The notes beneath the pieces were generated by a model that did no database searches, was not told the origin of the DNA, and saw only the letters and a program-made list of their open reading frames with translations. From positions 1-64,000 of IMG/VR virus record IMGVR_UViG_3300042691_032331: a stretch of DNA of 64,000 nucleotides, one strand, 5' to 3'. The stretch comes from a virus. Below, in pieces: positions 15,111 to 23,898 of the stretch (positions within the stretch are counted from its first letter, which is position 1; every line of letters begins with the position of its first letter). The position numbers and the translations under genes were made by a program.

Positions 15111-15131
15111 TTTTAATAACTCCTATAGTAG

Positions 15132-15138
15132 TATTTAT
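15132..15138 (-). promoter_or_regulatory. T4-type late promoter element, SD type
   Basis: Minus-strand ATAAATACTACTATAGGAG; the element is 21 nt before the ATG at 15110 and leaves room for an SD. Confidence 0.65.
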
Positions 15139-15169
15139 TAAAAATGGCTTAGTTTAATGTTGTGTTTAA

Positions 15170-15979
15170 TTAGAAGTCAGAAAGTGACGCTTTTTTCCAA
15201 GTGTCAGTTGCTATACAGACATAAATATTACCAGAATCAAAAGCTATGGTTCCTGGTTGTCCTGGATCAATATTTGATGTAGGTGCGCTGCTACTTGCTA
15301 CTGTAGCGAAAATCATGTTGCCTGCACCATCTGTGGATAAAAATTCATTTACATTACCTGCTGTAGCTGGTAAAGCCCATGCTACATATGTTCCATTAGC
15401 ACCTGAAATATTACCCGGACCTGTCAATGCTGCGAATTTTGTGTCATTATCCTGCGTTCTAAAAAGTGCATAGCTTGTTGCACTCCAATCAATATTAGCT
15501 CCACTATTAATTGTGACTTCTGTGCTAACAAGTACATTTGATGCAATTAAATTTCCACTAGATGTAACATTTGCACTTGCTGTTATATTTCCGGAAGCAA
15601 CAATATTTGAAGCAGTTAAGTTACCCGTAGACGTAACATTAGTTCCTTGTATTTGTGTAACAGTCAGTTTAGCTCCTCCTGCTGATGCTGTATTAAAAGT
15701 CATAGCAGCGCAAGCACCAAATGCTCCGTTATTGTTAAATTGAACCTGAGTATTTGATCCTGCAGGAGATGCTGAGTCTGTGTCAAAATACACAACGCCA
15801 TTACCGTCAGTTTTAATAACTTGTCCAGCTGAACCACCGGTAATTGTAATATTACCTATGGCTCCTAAATCTACATTACCGCTTATTGTTACTGCGTCTA
15901 GTAAAAGTGTGTCACTTGCAGGTATTTCCTCAAGTGTAAGTGTACTTGCGTTTGCGACTATTGGATATCTGTTCGCCAT
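15170..15979 (-). CDS. Tail-fibre-related structural protein (269 aa)
   Basis: The protein is beta-rich with repeats such as GNLTASNIV, GNITASANV and GNLIASNVLV. It shares the Asn/Thr/Ser/Gly composition of its two neighbours and a C-terminal segment with IAFDSGNIYVCIATDTWKK. It probably forms a trimeric fibre part or adaptor. It has its own late promoter and SD AAAGGA. Confidence 0.75.
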   Translation of the reverse strand: MANRYPIVANASTLTLEEIPASDTLLLDAVTISGNVDLGAIGNITITGGSAGQVIKTDGNGVVYFDTDSASPAGSNTQVQFNNNGAFGACAAMTFNTASAGGAKLTVTQIQGTNVTSTGNLTASNIVASGNITASANVTSSGNLIASNVLVSTEVTINSGANIDWSATSYALFRTQDNDTKFAALTGPGNISGANGTYVAWALPATAGNVNEFLSTDGAGNMIFATVASSSAPTSNIDPGQPGTIAFDSGNIYVCIATDTWKKASLSDF

Positions 15980-16000
15980 TTTAAAATCCTTTGTATTCTA

Positions 16001-16007
16001 TATTTAT
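16001..16007 (-). promoter_or_regulatory. T4-type late promoter element, SD type
   Basis: Minus-strand TGATAAATATAG, 21 nt before the ATG at 15979. The stop codon of the upstream gene is the TGA at its 5' edge. Confidence 0.65.
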
Positions 16008-17332
16008 CAAGATATATTTAAATAGTAATAATCATTAGGTGGAGCACTACGTGTTCTAAGAGGATAAACTCTTAGAATTGGTATAGAAGCTACTGTTAAA
16101 GTGCCTGCACCACGAGTCTCAACCGTTAGTGTTTGATACGGTATTGTCTTCCAACCCAACTGCATAGGACTTTCAGCAACGATACCTAATACACTCTTGT
16201 CTGTTCCAATATTGGTTGGTAAATAATAAGCAACATCTTCCATTATATTTGGAATAACAAAATCTGTTGTGTTGCCGTTGGTGTTCTCAAATCTTAAATA
16301 GTTGTCATCATATTGTACTTTGATTACATTACCTGTAATATTTGATGAAACAACATCCGTAAATGTACCGTAATTAGCACCGTTGGCTCCGATTACGCCA
16401 TTAAACTCACCTGTGAAAAATACACTATTGATTAGGTTAGCTGTAATATTATTAAAGTTTGCTTCACCATAACTGTACATATTAGCTAAACTATAGAAAG
16501 CTAGATTTGCAGTCATAGTATTTGCTACCATGTTACCAGACACAGTTACATTGCTTGGAATTTCAATTACAATATTACCTGTACTTGTTACTGGACTACC
16601 TGTAATAGTAAGTGAGTCACTAAAGAAGTCGATCCTTGTTACTCCGGTATCACCCTGACTAGTAGCAGAAATTGTAATTTCTCCCGTTTCACTAGTAAGG
16701 TCAATACCTGTTCCACCTCGTAATCTAGTAACACCTGTGTTTTCTAAATAAATTATGCCGCTACTTGTAATAGGGCTATTAGATACTTGCAATCCGTTTC
16801 CGTTAGCCTGAATCGCAACACTGGTGACTGTCCCTATAGAAGTTGTATTTGCTATAGCTGTGATGCGACCATATTCATCTACTGTAAAAGTAGGAGCTGT
16901 ATACTCACCTGCTGCGAAATTAGGACCAGATGGTATAAGTGGGAGTTCGATTGTGATTATACCAGAACTTACAATAGGGCTATCTGTTACAGTCAATGTT
17001 GAGCTTGTTATCCCTACATTAGTAACACCAACTGCACCGTTTCCTCCACCAGACGCACTTATTACAACGTTACCGTTAGATCCAGATAATGTAATACCAG
17101 TACCTGCTGCTAATGCCACAACACCCGTATTTGTAATAGTTACAACTCCGGTAGTACTGTTTGCTTCTGTAGAAATTCCTACTCCACCGTTAAAAGTGTT
17201 GTATGGGCTTGCTAAATTAAAGACTTGTGTAAAATTGTTCTGAATTTTATGGAAAGCATCATACAGGGTATCGCTGCCCGCTTGTTGATTTTCTGCTCCA
17301 ATATTAATATTTGCTTGTCCAGGTATAGCCAT
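16007..17332 (-). CDS. Baseplate/tail-fibre-like structural protein (441 aa)
   Basis: The N-terminus (IPGQANINIGAENQQAGSDT, then LYDAFHKIQNNFTQVF) resembles the attachment ends of aquatic myovirus tail fibres. The centre has three repeats of TxxTLTVTDSPIxSSGxIxIE type. The end (about 360-441) forms a separate domain. Late promoter and SD AAGGA precede it. Confidence 0.75.
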   Translation of the reverse strand: MAIPGQANINIGAENQQAGSDTLYDAFHKIQNNFTQVFNLASPYNTFNGGVGISTEANSTTGVVTITNTGVVALAAGTGITLSGSNGNVVISASGGGNGAVGVTNVGITSSTLTVTDSPIVSSGIITIELPLIPSGPNFAAGEYTAPTFTVDEYGRITAIANTTSIGTVTSVAIQANGNGLQVSNSPITSSGIIYLENTGVTRLRGGTGIDLTSETGEITISATSQGDTGVTRIDFFSDSLTITGSPVTSTGNIVIEIPSNVTVSGNMVANTMTANLAFYSLANMYSYGEANFNNITANLINSVFFTGEFNGVIGANGANYGTFTDVVSSNITGNVIKVQYDDNYLRFENTNGNTTDFVIPNIMEDVAYYLPTNIGTDKSVLGIVAESPMQLGWKTIPYQTLTVETRGAGTLTVASIPILRVYPLRTRSAPPNDYYYLNIS

Positions 17333-17350
17333 TATTTAATCCTTATAGTG

Positions 17351-17357
17351 TATTTAT
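17351..17357 (-). promoter_or_regulatory. T4-type late promoter element, SD type
   Basis: Minus-strand TGATAAATACAC, 18 nt before the ATG at 17332, overlapping the end of the upstream Fe-S carrier gene. Confidence 0.65.
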
Positions 17358-17683
17358 CAATAAGGGTTGAAGCTAGATCCACACCCGCATGTTGTTTGTG
17401 CGTTTGGATTTTTAATTTTAAATGCAGCCCCATAAATATCCTCTGAATAATCAACTTCAGCATTTTCTAGGTACTGCGCTGAAACATAGTCTACTAATAC
17501 GTTCAGTGGACCTGCAGCTACAGCAAAGTCATCCTCATTTTGAGTATCATCAAATGTAAATCCATACTGCATCCCACTACATCCTCCGCCCTGAACAAAT
17601 ATACGTAGTTTTAGCGCAGGGTCATTTTCTTCTGCTAATACCTCTTGTAATTTATTAATAGCTGATTCTGTTACTGTGATCAT
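17357..17683 (-). CDS. HesB/IscA/ErpA-type Fe-S cluster carrier
   Basis: The 108-residue A-type carrier has the three conserved cysteines: [11 protein letters not shown] (about 32-42) and the C-terminal TCGCGSSF. Full length for the family. It transfers Fe-S clusters to apo-enzymes in the cytoplasm. The gene is common in aquatic T4-like phages. It follows the superoxide dismutase gene by one base, suggesting a joint redox/Fe role. Confidence 0.93.
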   Translation of the reverse strand: MITVTESAINKLQEVLAEENDPALKLRIFVQGGGCSGMQYGFTFDDTQNEDDFAVAAGPLNVLVDYVSAQYLENAEVDYSEDIYGAAFKIKNPNAQTTCGCGSSFNPY

Positions 17684-17684
17684 T

Positions 17685-18245
17685 CTAATTTCCCGTTAAA
17701 TTTTTGCCCCATCTTCTGTTGATGTGACTCCAGTTTATAATCTTCCAACTGTTTTCTAGGTATTGTTTTTTGTCTGCTTGATAGTCTAGGGCCCAAGAAT
17801 GTTCCCACCAATCGATAAGAAGTAGTATATCTTCCCGAACCTCATGATTAACTATGGTTTTAATTTCTCCATCATATGACAAATAAATCCAACCACTTCC
17901 CTGTATCTTCATGGCTTCTTGCTTAAACTGTTCTTTAAAATCACGCCACCAACCATACTTGCGTTTGATTAAATTTAGTACAGGTCCGTTCGGAGTGTTA
18001 CTATCTTGAGGGCTACGAAACTGAGCAAAATAGATATTATGTAGGAAAGCTCCTGCATAGTTAAAATCATCATCACCTTCACCTGCTTTATAACGTTTAG
18101 CATAGCCCTTTGCTAAATTCTCGTAATGATATTCAAGAGTTTGTTTACTCAGAACTGGCTGCAAATCCGTCATGGAATAACGCAATTCTTCTGTTTCAAT
18201 TGTGGGTTTTCTACCTTCAAAAAGATTCTCTACAAATAAATGCAT
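17685..18245 (-). CDS. Fe/Mn-type superoxide dismutase
   Basis: The 186-residue protein matches the Fe/Mn-SOD fold. All four metal ligands can be placed: H40 ([13 protein letters not shown]), H69 (AGAFLHN), D145 and H149 (IDWWEHSW). [11 protein letters not shown] fits the strand before the last ligands. It converts superoxide to peroxide and oxygen. Iron or manganese preference cannot be told. The start lies 7 nt from a late element and has no SD. Confidence 0.85.
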   Translation of the reverse strand: MHLFVENLFEGRKPTIETEELRYSMTDLQPVLSKQTLEYHYENLAKGYAKRYKAGEGDDDFNYAGAFLHNIYFAQFRSPQDSNTPNGPVLNLIKRKYGWWRDFKEQFKQEAMKIQGSGWIYLSYDGEIKTIVNHEVREDILLLIDWWEHSWALDYQADKKQYLENSWKIINWSHINRRWGKNLTGN

Positions 18246-18252
18246 TGTAGAG

Positions 18253-18259
18253 TATTTAT
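18253..18259 (-). promoter_or_regulatory. T4-type late promoter element, leaderless type
   Basis: Minus-strand ATAAATA, then CTCTACA, then ATG at 18245 (7-nt gap); leader at most about two nt. Confidence 0.55.
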
Positions 18260-18263
18260 TGAC

Positions 18264-19004
18264 TTACGTATACTTCTTAATGAATTCAGAGCAATCTTGA
18301 GTCACATGAGCAAAACTATCATTGTAGTCTTTTATTGATTGTAGGTCTAAACCCTTGCCATGATTATGATGTTGGAATCCATGATTATGCTTTAAATCTT
18401 CAGAACTAATTCTTGTTTGTATTTGTAACCTACGTGCTAACATTTCAGGACTACTTATACAATTAGCGTAGTGGAATATTAAACAATCAGTGGTGTTATA
18501 CCCATGCTGATAATGTCTGCCAATTGGATATGTTAGATAACTTATATTATGTAAACTTCTAGCAAAGCGTAATCTCCAACCATCAGTCCAAAGAACACCT
18601 TTATTAAGTTGTTGCCAAAGCGGCTGTTTGTGACTTAGTTGTCCATTTGGATTGAAGTCAAAAAAGCATATAGACGGAATAAGATGCTGTGTACTTACTT
18701 TTGCATCATCCATTAGTTTGTTAGTATCACCTACTAAAAACTCTGTAATGTTAAGAGCAATACGCCAACCTTCAATCATGTTTTCGTAATGACATACTTC
18801 ATCGTCGATGAGGTTAGATTGAAACTCTTTATTTCTACTTCTGACTACATTCCATGTAGGACAGATTTCTTTGATAATGTTTACTGAATTGTCAGTGGAT
18901 GCATAATCAATCAATATACCATGATCAAATATCTTCTTATGATGTTCTAACCACCACGGTAAAAGATATTCTTCATTATAAAAGTGACTAATTATTGTTT
19001 TCAT
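18264..19004 (-). CDS. Glycosyltransferase, GT2/GT92-like
   Basis: The N-terminus HFYNEEYLLPWWLEHHKKIF, then DHGILIDYASTDNS, is the signature of GT-A enzymes annotated as family 2-like (NEE...W..H....D.....D..STDNS). Later motifs such as HYANC support this. 246 residues, no transmembrane segment. It closes the sugar cassette and probably transfers the cassette's product to a glycan. Its start overlaps the SIS gene (ATGA). Confidence 0.8.
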   Translation of the reverse strand: MKTIISHFYNEEYLLPWWLEHHKKIFDHGILIDYASTDNSVNIIKEICPTWNVVRSRNKEFQSNLIDDEVCHYENMIEGWRIALNITEFLVGDTNKLMDDAKVSTQHLIPSICFFDFNPNGQLSHKQPLWQQLNKGVLWTDGWRLRFARSLHNISYLTYPIGRHYQHGYNTTDCLIFHYANCISSPEMLARRLQIQTRISSEDLKHNHGFQHHNHGKGLDLQSIKDYNDSFAHVTQDCSEFIKKYT

Positions 19005-19498
19005 ATTACAGAATGTAAAATAAATTCATGTGCAATTTCAACAATACCGTAGTCTGTTGCTGGCACATAAAAATGTAATAGTGAGTGGGGTCCGTATGTT
19101 GTCTTTAGTTTGTTCAGGTTATCAAAGCCACTCAGTGTAATCATTTTATGTTTAGTGATGCAATATTGTGCAGCATTAAGAATATTTTGCGAATTACCTG
19201 AAGATGATATCAATATCACTAATGTATCATCGTTTGCAAAATGTTCAAGAAATTTAACATAAGCATTTTCCCATCCATAGTCATTAGCATAGCAACTCAT
19301 TCTTGATGTGTCTCCAAATGCTAATGATCGTACACCTAATGCTTTTGTGTAATCTTGAGCTATGTGGCAACTGATAGCATTGCTGCCTCCGTTACCTAAT
19401 ATAATTATATTCTTCGCACCTAGTACCAATTCTTTTAATTTACTTAGGTCTGCTTCGCTTACAGAATTAATGCATTCTTTAAATTTTTGTAAATTCAT
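19001..19498 (-). CDS. gmhA: Phosphoheptose isomerase-like SIS protein
   Basis: The 165-residue SIS domain has IILGNGGSNAISCHIAQDY, then SSSGNSQNILNA, matching sedoheptulose-7-phosphate isomerases. Its partner is the HddA-like kinase directly upstream (20-bp overlap). The pair would convert sedoheptulose-7-P to D-glycero-D-manno-heptose-7-P and then the 1,7-bisphosphate. Slightly shorter than bacterial GmhA (about 190). Confidence 0.85.
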   Translation of the reverse strand: MNLQKFKECINSVSEADLSKLKELVLGAKNIIILGNGGSNAISCHIAQDYTKALGVRSLAFGDTSRMSCYANDYGWENAYVKFLEHFANDDTLVILISSSGNSQNILNAAQYCITKHKMITLSGFDNLNKLKTTYGPHSLLHFYVPATDYGIVEIAHEFILHSVI

Positions 19499-20447
19499 TT
19501 TTCAAATTAATATATTTTAAACCAGTTTCGGATATACCAATAGGCTTCATCATATTATAACTTTGACAATCAAATTTGTCAGCCTTTTTGGTAAACACAA
19601 GAAAGTAACCACCATTACCTGCCCCACATAACTTGTGCGCTAAAACTTTTGGATCGTTCTTAAGTCTGTTATCTAACTGTTTAAGATGATCATTGTCACA
19701 AATCAATGGGCTTGTTTGCTTTTTATTTTCCCAACTTCTGTTTATTACTTCACCAAACAAGTCAATGTCTGATGAGATAATAGCATCCTCTAATTCTCTT
19801 ACATCATCTAATAATGTGTATGACTTAGATATATCTAAACTTTCTAGAACTTGGGTACTATTTCTTAAAACACCTGTATAAACTAAAAAAATATCTAAAT
19901 CTTTAAATATATTAGTGTTCAAATATTTAATGGTTGGATCATTGTTTCTTGAAAAATTTATTCTTTTTAGTCCACCCATACTACCATAGAAATCTTGCTG
20001 ACCAACCAATGGGTTAAAGTTCTTTTCAATAATCTCGGCAGTTTTACATACTTCAAATTCTGTAATGTTTTCACCGCGCATTACATATATGGCTTTAACT
20101 AATGCCTGTAGATAAGATGAACTTGCTGCTAACCCAGAACCAACACTAAAAATATCAGATGTAAGACTGCAATTTATAGTATCAACTCTAAGATATTCAA
20201 AGCAAAATCTTAATAATTCATTTTCTATTTCTTCGATTTTCTTTACAGTTTCTCGCCTGCTATAATTTAGATGATAGTTGTGATCTAAACTATTACTACC
20301 GAACACATCCTGATGGATTGTAACATATGTTCTTAGTGTGCTAGGAAAACTGATAACACTACCATATCCATACTTTTCAATAAAATTAGGGTGATCCGTT
20401 GAACCACCCACTAGTGAAATACGCAACGGACAAGATGTTACAATCAC
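19479..20447 (-). CDS. hddA: D-glycero-D-manno-heptose 7-phosphate kinase-like GHMP kinase
   Basis: The 322-residue GHMP kinase has the N-terminal CPLRISLVGGSTDHP typical of HddA, the ATP loop GSGLAASSS (about 100-108) and a C-terminal LCGAGNGGYFLVF. It phosphorylates heptose-7-P at C1. With GmhA it points to nucleotide-activated heptose for LPS or capsule. It overlaps genes on both sides. Confidence 0.85.
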   Translation of the reverse strand: MIVTSCPLRISLVGGSTDHPNFIEKYGYGSVISFPSTLRTYVTIHQDVFGSNSLDHNYHLNYSRRETVKKIEEIENELLRFCFEYLRVDTINCSLTSDIFSVGSGLAASSSYLQALVKAIYVMRGENITEFEVCKTAEIIEKNFNPLVGQQDFYGSMGGLKRINFSRNNDPTIKYLNTNIFKDLDIFLVYTGVLRNSTQVLESLDISKSYTLLDDVRELEDAIISSDIDLFGEVINRSWENKKQTSPLICDNDHLKQLDNRLKNDPKVLAHKLCGAGNGGYFLVFTKKADKFDCQSYNMMKPIGISETGLKYINLKNEFTKI

Positions 20448-21103
20448 TTTAGTTTACCAGCAAAAACGAATTCTCTATCACTGTGTAACGATTGACCTCT
20501 GTTTGTAATCCCAAATGGATAAGTAATTGGATCAAAGTATTGAGATGTTTTATTATCCCACCATTCTTTGCTTTCTACACACTTATGCCAATTAACACCT
20601 TGTGATTTAACTAAATCAAATAATGCAATGCTTGCTACAAATATACCATCTTTATCTAAATGCTTTTGAACGTTACGAAAAAAGTTATCTAGTTGGTGCT
20701 CGTAAAAATGTTCAATTACATCAAAGCATGTAATTAAATTAAATGTTACAGTAGATCCATCTTCAAGTAACTGAAAGTCTTTGGTAACATCGCATGTAAA
20801 TAAGATTTTGTTACCATATTTTTGCCAGTTCTCATAACCTCTAGGTTTCTCACCTACACCATTGTAATTTAAACAATGATCAGATCCTTCTAAACCAACA
20901 GAGGTGTGACCTCTTTCATGCATTCTACATACTAGTTCGCCACCAGCACAACCAAGATCAAGCATTTTAATTTTCTTGTCGAAATGTTTTTCTACGTTAT
21001 CAACAAAAACATAATCCATGTTATTATCTAAATGCACGCCATCTGGATGAATATGATCATCACTGTCTACGGCTATTGGGCTATTAGTCATTAAACTTAT
21101 CAT
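20444..21103 (-). CDS. SAM-dependent methyltransferase
   Basis: The 219-residue class I methyltransferase has motif I MLDLGCAGGE, the acidic loop GLEGSD and FDVIEHFYEH. Its place in the sugar cassette suggests O-methylation of a sugar. ATGA overlaps on both ends show strict co-translation. A lipid or protein target cannot be excluded. Confidence 0.8.
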   Translation of the reverse strand: MISLMTNSPIAVDSDDHIHPDGVHLDNNMDYVFVDNVEKHFDKKIKMLDLGCAGGELVCRMHERGHTSVGLEGSDHCLNYNGVGEKPRGYENWQKYGNKILFTCDVTKDFQLLEDGSTVTFNLITCFDVIEHFYEHQLDNFFRNVQKHLDKDGIFVASIALFDLVKSQGVNWHKCVESKEWWDNKTSQYFDPITYPFGITNRGQSLHSDREFVFAGKLK

Positions 21104-22305
21104 TTTTCTTCCATATAGTTGGGAAAGTATTTTACAAAAATATCGTTTTTAGTATCTCGAACTTTGTTAATTCTTTCCTTTATTTCTTTGTAAAAGTTCC
21201 AAGCTAAGGGAACGAAAACTATTTTTTCAAAATTATTTTTAAGTAGATCAATAGAATGTATTTCTATATTTTGTCCAGGAGTCAAATAATCCCACTTCAT
21301 ATAGTTGTCATCGATAATGTAATCTAATTTATAATCAATGTAATTTAATAGCGTCATACCCTTAGCAGCAGCACCATATCCTATTATTGTGTAACCTTCT
21401 GACTTAAATTTATTAAGCCCCTTCAATAAATCTTCTTTAATACTGACCGCGTTATCTGCAAATTTTAAATATTTGTCTACAGTATAGATACCATTTTGTT
21501 CTTCAAATGATATTAACTCTTTTAGCTGCTGTTCATCGCATGGTTGTTTTTGTAATGAGAATAAAAACGATTTGCTATGTATATCTGTTTTTACAATACT
21601 AGACACATATAAATTATGATTACGGGCTAACATTTTTATTGATAGTCCAGTAAAATAAGATGAATGTTCATGGTATACCACATCAAATTCATTGTTTAAA
21701 AACATGTCACATTGACTTGTCTGTATAAAAATTTGACCATCGTCGGAAAGTAATTCTACACAACTGCTAATAAATTCATTAGGATCAGGCACATGTGGGA
21801 GAACATGAAATGCCATAATCAAATCTACCTTGCCTACCTCACTGTTAAATTTTTTACTAAAATCTTTGTTAAAATAATCTACATAAACGTTTAAGTTTCT
21901 CTTTTCGCTTAGTTCACGTATGTTCTTTGCTGGATCAACGCCATAGCATTCATAACCTCTTTTGTGAAACATTTCAAGTAACAATCCACTGTTACATGCA
22001 ATTTCAAGAATTTTCTTTGGTTTGATTTTGTCTAAAATATATTCTGTTGTCCATTCAAAATAATCTGTCAAAGTTTTTGAAGTATCACTTATATATAAGT
22101 AATGCTCAAACATTTTGTCAGGATCGACACTAACTGATAATTGTGAATGATAACAATGTTTGCATAGTCTTAGCCTTAGTGGGTATGTAGGTAATTCTTC
22201 ACCTTTATGATATGAATTAGCAAGTGGTTGATCTGATAAGTTTAGATATTCGATTGTTTCTTTGTTCCCGCAAACTAAACAACTATTATTTTCTGTGTAA
22301 TTCAT
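21100..22305 (-). CDS. Sugar C-methyltransferase (TylC3/NovU type)
   Basis: The ATG at 22305 overlaps the upstream stop and is preferred to an earlier start. The 401-residue protein has the three-part layout of sugar C-methyltransferases: an N-terminal zinc-binding domain (CLVCGN, then LCKHCYHSQL), a SAM-binding domain (ILEIACNSGLLLEMF) and a C-terminal domain with GYGAAAKGMTLLNY. These add a methyl branch to NDP-sugars. Confidence 0.85.
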   Translation of the reverse strand: MNYTENNSCLVCGNKETIEYLNLSDQPLANSYHKGEELPTYPLRLRLCKHCYHSQLSVSVDPDKMFEHYLYISDTSKTLTDYFEWTTEYILDKIKPKKILEIACNSGLLLEMFHKRGYECYGVDPAKNIRELSEKRNLNVYVDYFNKDFSKKFNSEVGKVDLIMAFHVLPHVPDPNEFISSCVELLSDDGQIFIQTSQCDMFLNNEFDVVYHEHSSYFTGLSIKMLARNHNLYVSSIVKTDIHSKSFLFSLQKQPCDEQQLKELISFEEQNGIYTVDKYLKFADNAVSIKEDLLKGLNKFKSEGYTIIGYGAAAKGMTLLNYIDYKLDYIIDDNYMKWDYLTPGQNIEIHSIDLLKNNFEKIVFVPLAWNFYKEIKERINKVRDTKNDIFVKYFPNYMEEK

Positions 22306-23180
22306 TTGGTTTCTCTCTTTGACCAACTAGGATTTATTTTTTCTTTTACTATAGAATCAATTATAGTTTCAACTGTATCTTTAAAACTAAAATTGTATGT
22401 TTGCATAAACTTAGTGCTATCGATTGCAAAGTCGTAGGTTTGTGTATTTCCCTTATCGATAAGCGGAACATTCAAATAATTTGCGACCTTTGTACCTATA
22501 TCTTTAATATTAAAGTTTACAGATGCAAGATTATAAATTCCTCTATTATCGACTGTAGATTCTATAATTGTTTCTATTGAACGCACAAGGTCGTTTATAC
22601 TAAGAATTGGTCTATGTGCGTGTCCATTCATTACATGCACTTCTTTTTGCTTTAGAGCAGTTAAAGTCATTGCATTAATCATTAAGTCTAAACGCATGTT
22701 GGGACTATATCCATTAACACTACCAAAACGTAATCCATAGTACTCAACATTTGTTAAAGGCATATATTGATCAATGGTAGTCTTAGTAAAAGTAAGACCA
22801 TCCATTGGGTCTAGTGTATCCGTTTCAATTTTTGGTTTGTCATCGCTTGTTACATAAACACAAGAACTACTTGCATAAATGAACTTTTGTCTTTTAAGTT
22901 TACTTACAAGATCGATGAATTTAGTTACATTATTGTCGTATGCATCTTTAATATTTTTACATAAGGGAACAGAACTATTAGCTGCTACATGGATTACTAC
23001 ATCGAAATCTTCTAAAAACTGTTCACTAAGAACATCAAAGTCTAATTTGATATTATATGGATTTGTATAGTTTCCAAACCACTCAGTGTCTACTGTTTGC
23101 ACATCGTATTTGGAAAGAAATTTTTTATAGAGTGCGGAACCTATATATCCGCACCCACCTGTGATGAGAATTTTTTTCAT
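22302..23180 (-). CDS. NAD-dependent epimerase/dehydratase
   Basis: The 292-residue extended-SDR protein begins with the NAD motif GGCGYIGSALY and has a YASSSCVYV strand. The usual YxxxK catalytic pair reads LxxxK (DGLTFTK), so the Tyr appears to be missing or displaced. It probably acts on an NDP-sugar as first enzyme of the cassette. There is no SD; a late element lies 33 nt upstream. Confidence 0.8.
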   Translation of the reverse strand: MKKILITGGCGYIGSALYKKFLSKYDVQTVDTEWFGNYTNPYNIKLDFDVLSEQFLEDFDVVIHVAANSSVPLCKNIKDAYDNNVTKFIDLVSKLKRQKFIYASSSCVYVTSDDKPKIETDTLDPMDGLTFTKTTIDQYMPLTNVEYYGLRFGSVNGYSPNMRLDLMINAMTLTALKQKEVHVMNGHAHRPILSINDLVRSIETIIESTVDNRGIYNLASVNFNIKDIGTKVANYLNVPLIDKGNTQTYDFAIDSTKFMQTYNFSFKDTVETIIDSIVKEKINPSWSKRETK

Positions 23181-23213
23181 GAAAATATATAGCTATTTTA
23201 ATTGGTAGGGAAA

Positions 23214-23220
23214 TATTTAT
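23214..23220 (-). promoter_or_regulatory. T4-type late promoter element for sugar cassette
   Basis: Minus-strand ATAAATATT; the TAA inside it is the stop codon of the IF-1 gene. It lies 33 nt before the epimerase start. Confidence 0.5.
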
Positions 23221-23432
23221 CGGCGACGAACTATTCTGCCACGTGTTAAATCATATGGACTAAATTCAATTTCTACCGTGTCGCCCAATAATACTTTAAT
23301 ATCGTTTTGGCGCATACGACCACTAATGTAGCCTATGACATTTTGACCTGTCTCTAATTCTACCCTAAACATTGCGTTGGGTAGAATGTCCGTGACTTTG
23401 CCCTCTAATCTAAGACCTTCTTCTTTAGCCAT
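23217..23432 (-). CDS. infA: Translation initiation factor IF-1
   Basis: The 71-residue S1/OB-fold protein matches bacterial IF-1 over its length: [13 protein letters not shown], then [20 protein letters not shown], and [10 protein letters not shown] at the end. IF-1 binds the 30S A-site and helps start-codon selection with IF-2 and IF-3. Phage copies are rare. Together with S21 and leaderless-type genes it may tune initiation on phage mRNA; that link is inference. Confidence 0.93.
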   Translation of the reverse strand: MAKEEGLRLEGKVTDILPNAMFRVELETGQNVIGYISGRMRQNDIKVLLGDTVEIEFSPYDLTRGRIVRRR

Positions 23433-23441
23433 TAAAAATCT

Positions 23442-23828
23442 TTATCTCCTCATTTTAGAAATATCTTTTGCAGCCTCGTCATTAAAGATAGGCACTGCAT
23501 TAGATTTATGCATAGTACCGATGCCGATAATTTTATCACCGGTGTATTGTTGCGTTTGCTTAATAGTTACTGCTCCTGTATGACCTGAGTCAATACTTGA
23601 TAAGTGACGAGTACCACGACCCTCAGGAATTTTGGGTATGATAAGTTTGTTTGTAGTTTTTTTGAGTTTGATAGGCTTGCCGTATTCTTTGTTCCATTTA
23701 GCTTGTTTAGCCTCCCACTCTGCTGCAAGTTCACGTGCCTTACGTGCTTCCTCAGCATTGCGAAACTTTTGCTTGCCCTTGCGTTTACCTAATGTAGTAA
23801 GGGCTGGATGTGCAAGTTGCATGGTCAT
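23442..23828 (-). CDS. Hypothetical Lys-rich protein (128 aa)
   Basis: A charged helical N-terminal half (FRNAEEARKARELAAEWEAK) is followed by a basic linker (KPIKLKKTTNK) and a C-terminal part with GTRHLSSIDSGHTGA and IIGIGTMHKSNAVPIF. Function unknown. The start (ATGACCATG) has no SD; an early-type promoter lies about 35 nt upstream. The second ATG (23822) is an alternative. Confidence 0.7.
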   Translation of the reverse strand: MTMQLAHPALTTLGKRKGKQKFRNAEEARKARELAAEWEAKQAKWNKEYGKPIKLKKTTNKLIIPKIPEGRGTRHLSSIDSGHTGAVTIKQTQQYTGDKIIGIGTMHKSNAVPIFNDEAAKDISKMRR

Positions 23829-23861
23829 AATACGATATCCATAACAGTCAAATGTATTGCT

Positions 23862-23890
23862 ATTATATAGGATTTCGTATTATTTGTCAA
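23862..23890 (-). promoter_or_regulatory. Early-type promoter
   Basis: Minus-strand TTGACAAATAAT core, 17-bp spacing, TATAAT. Its placement inside a late-gene block suggests that the 23442 gene, and perhaps IF-1, are also expressed early. Confidence 0.75.
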
Positions 23891-23898
23891 GTGTGTTA

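Noticed and set aside
14326-17243. Several open frames on the plus strand (14326, 14677, 15246, 15513, 15780, 16824) opposite the tail-fibre genes
   Set aside because: They are antisense shadows of Thr/Ser/Gly/Val-rich codons, give Pro/Ala/Val-rich low-complexity translations, and lack SD and promoter.
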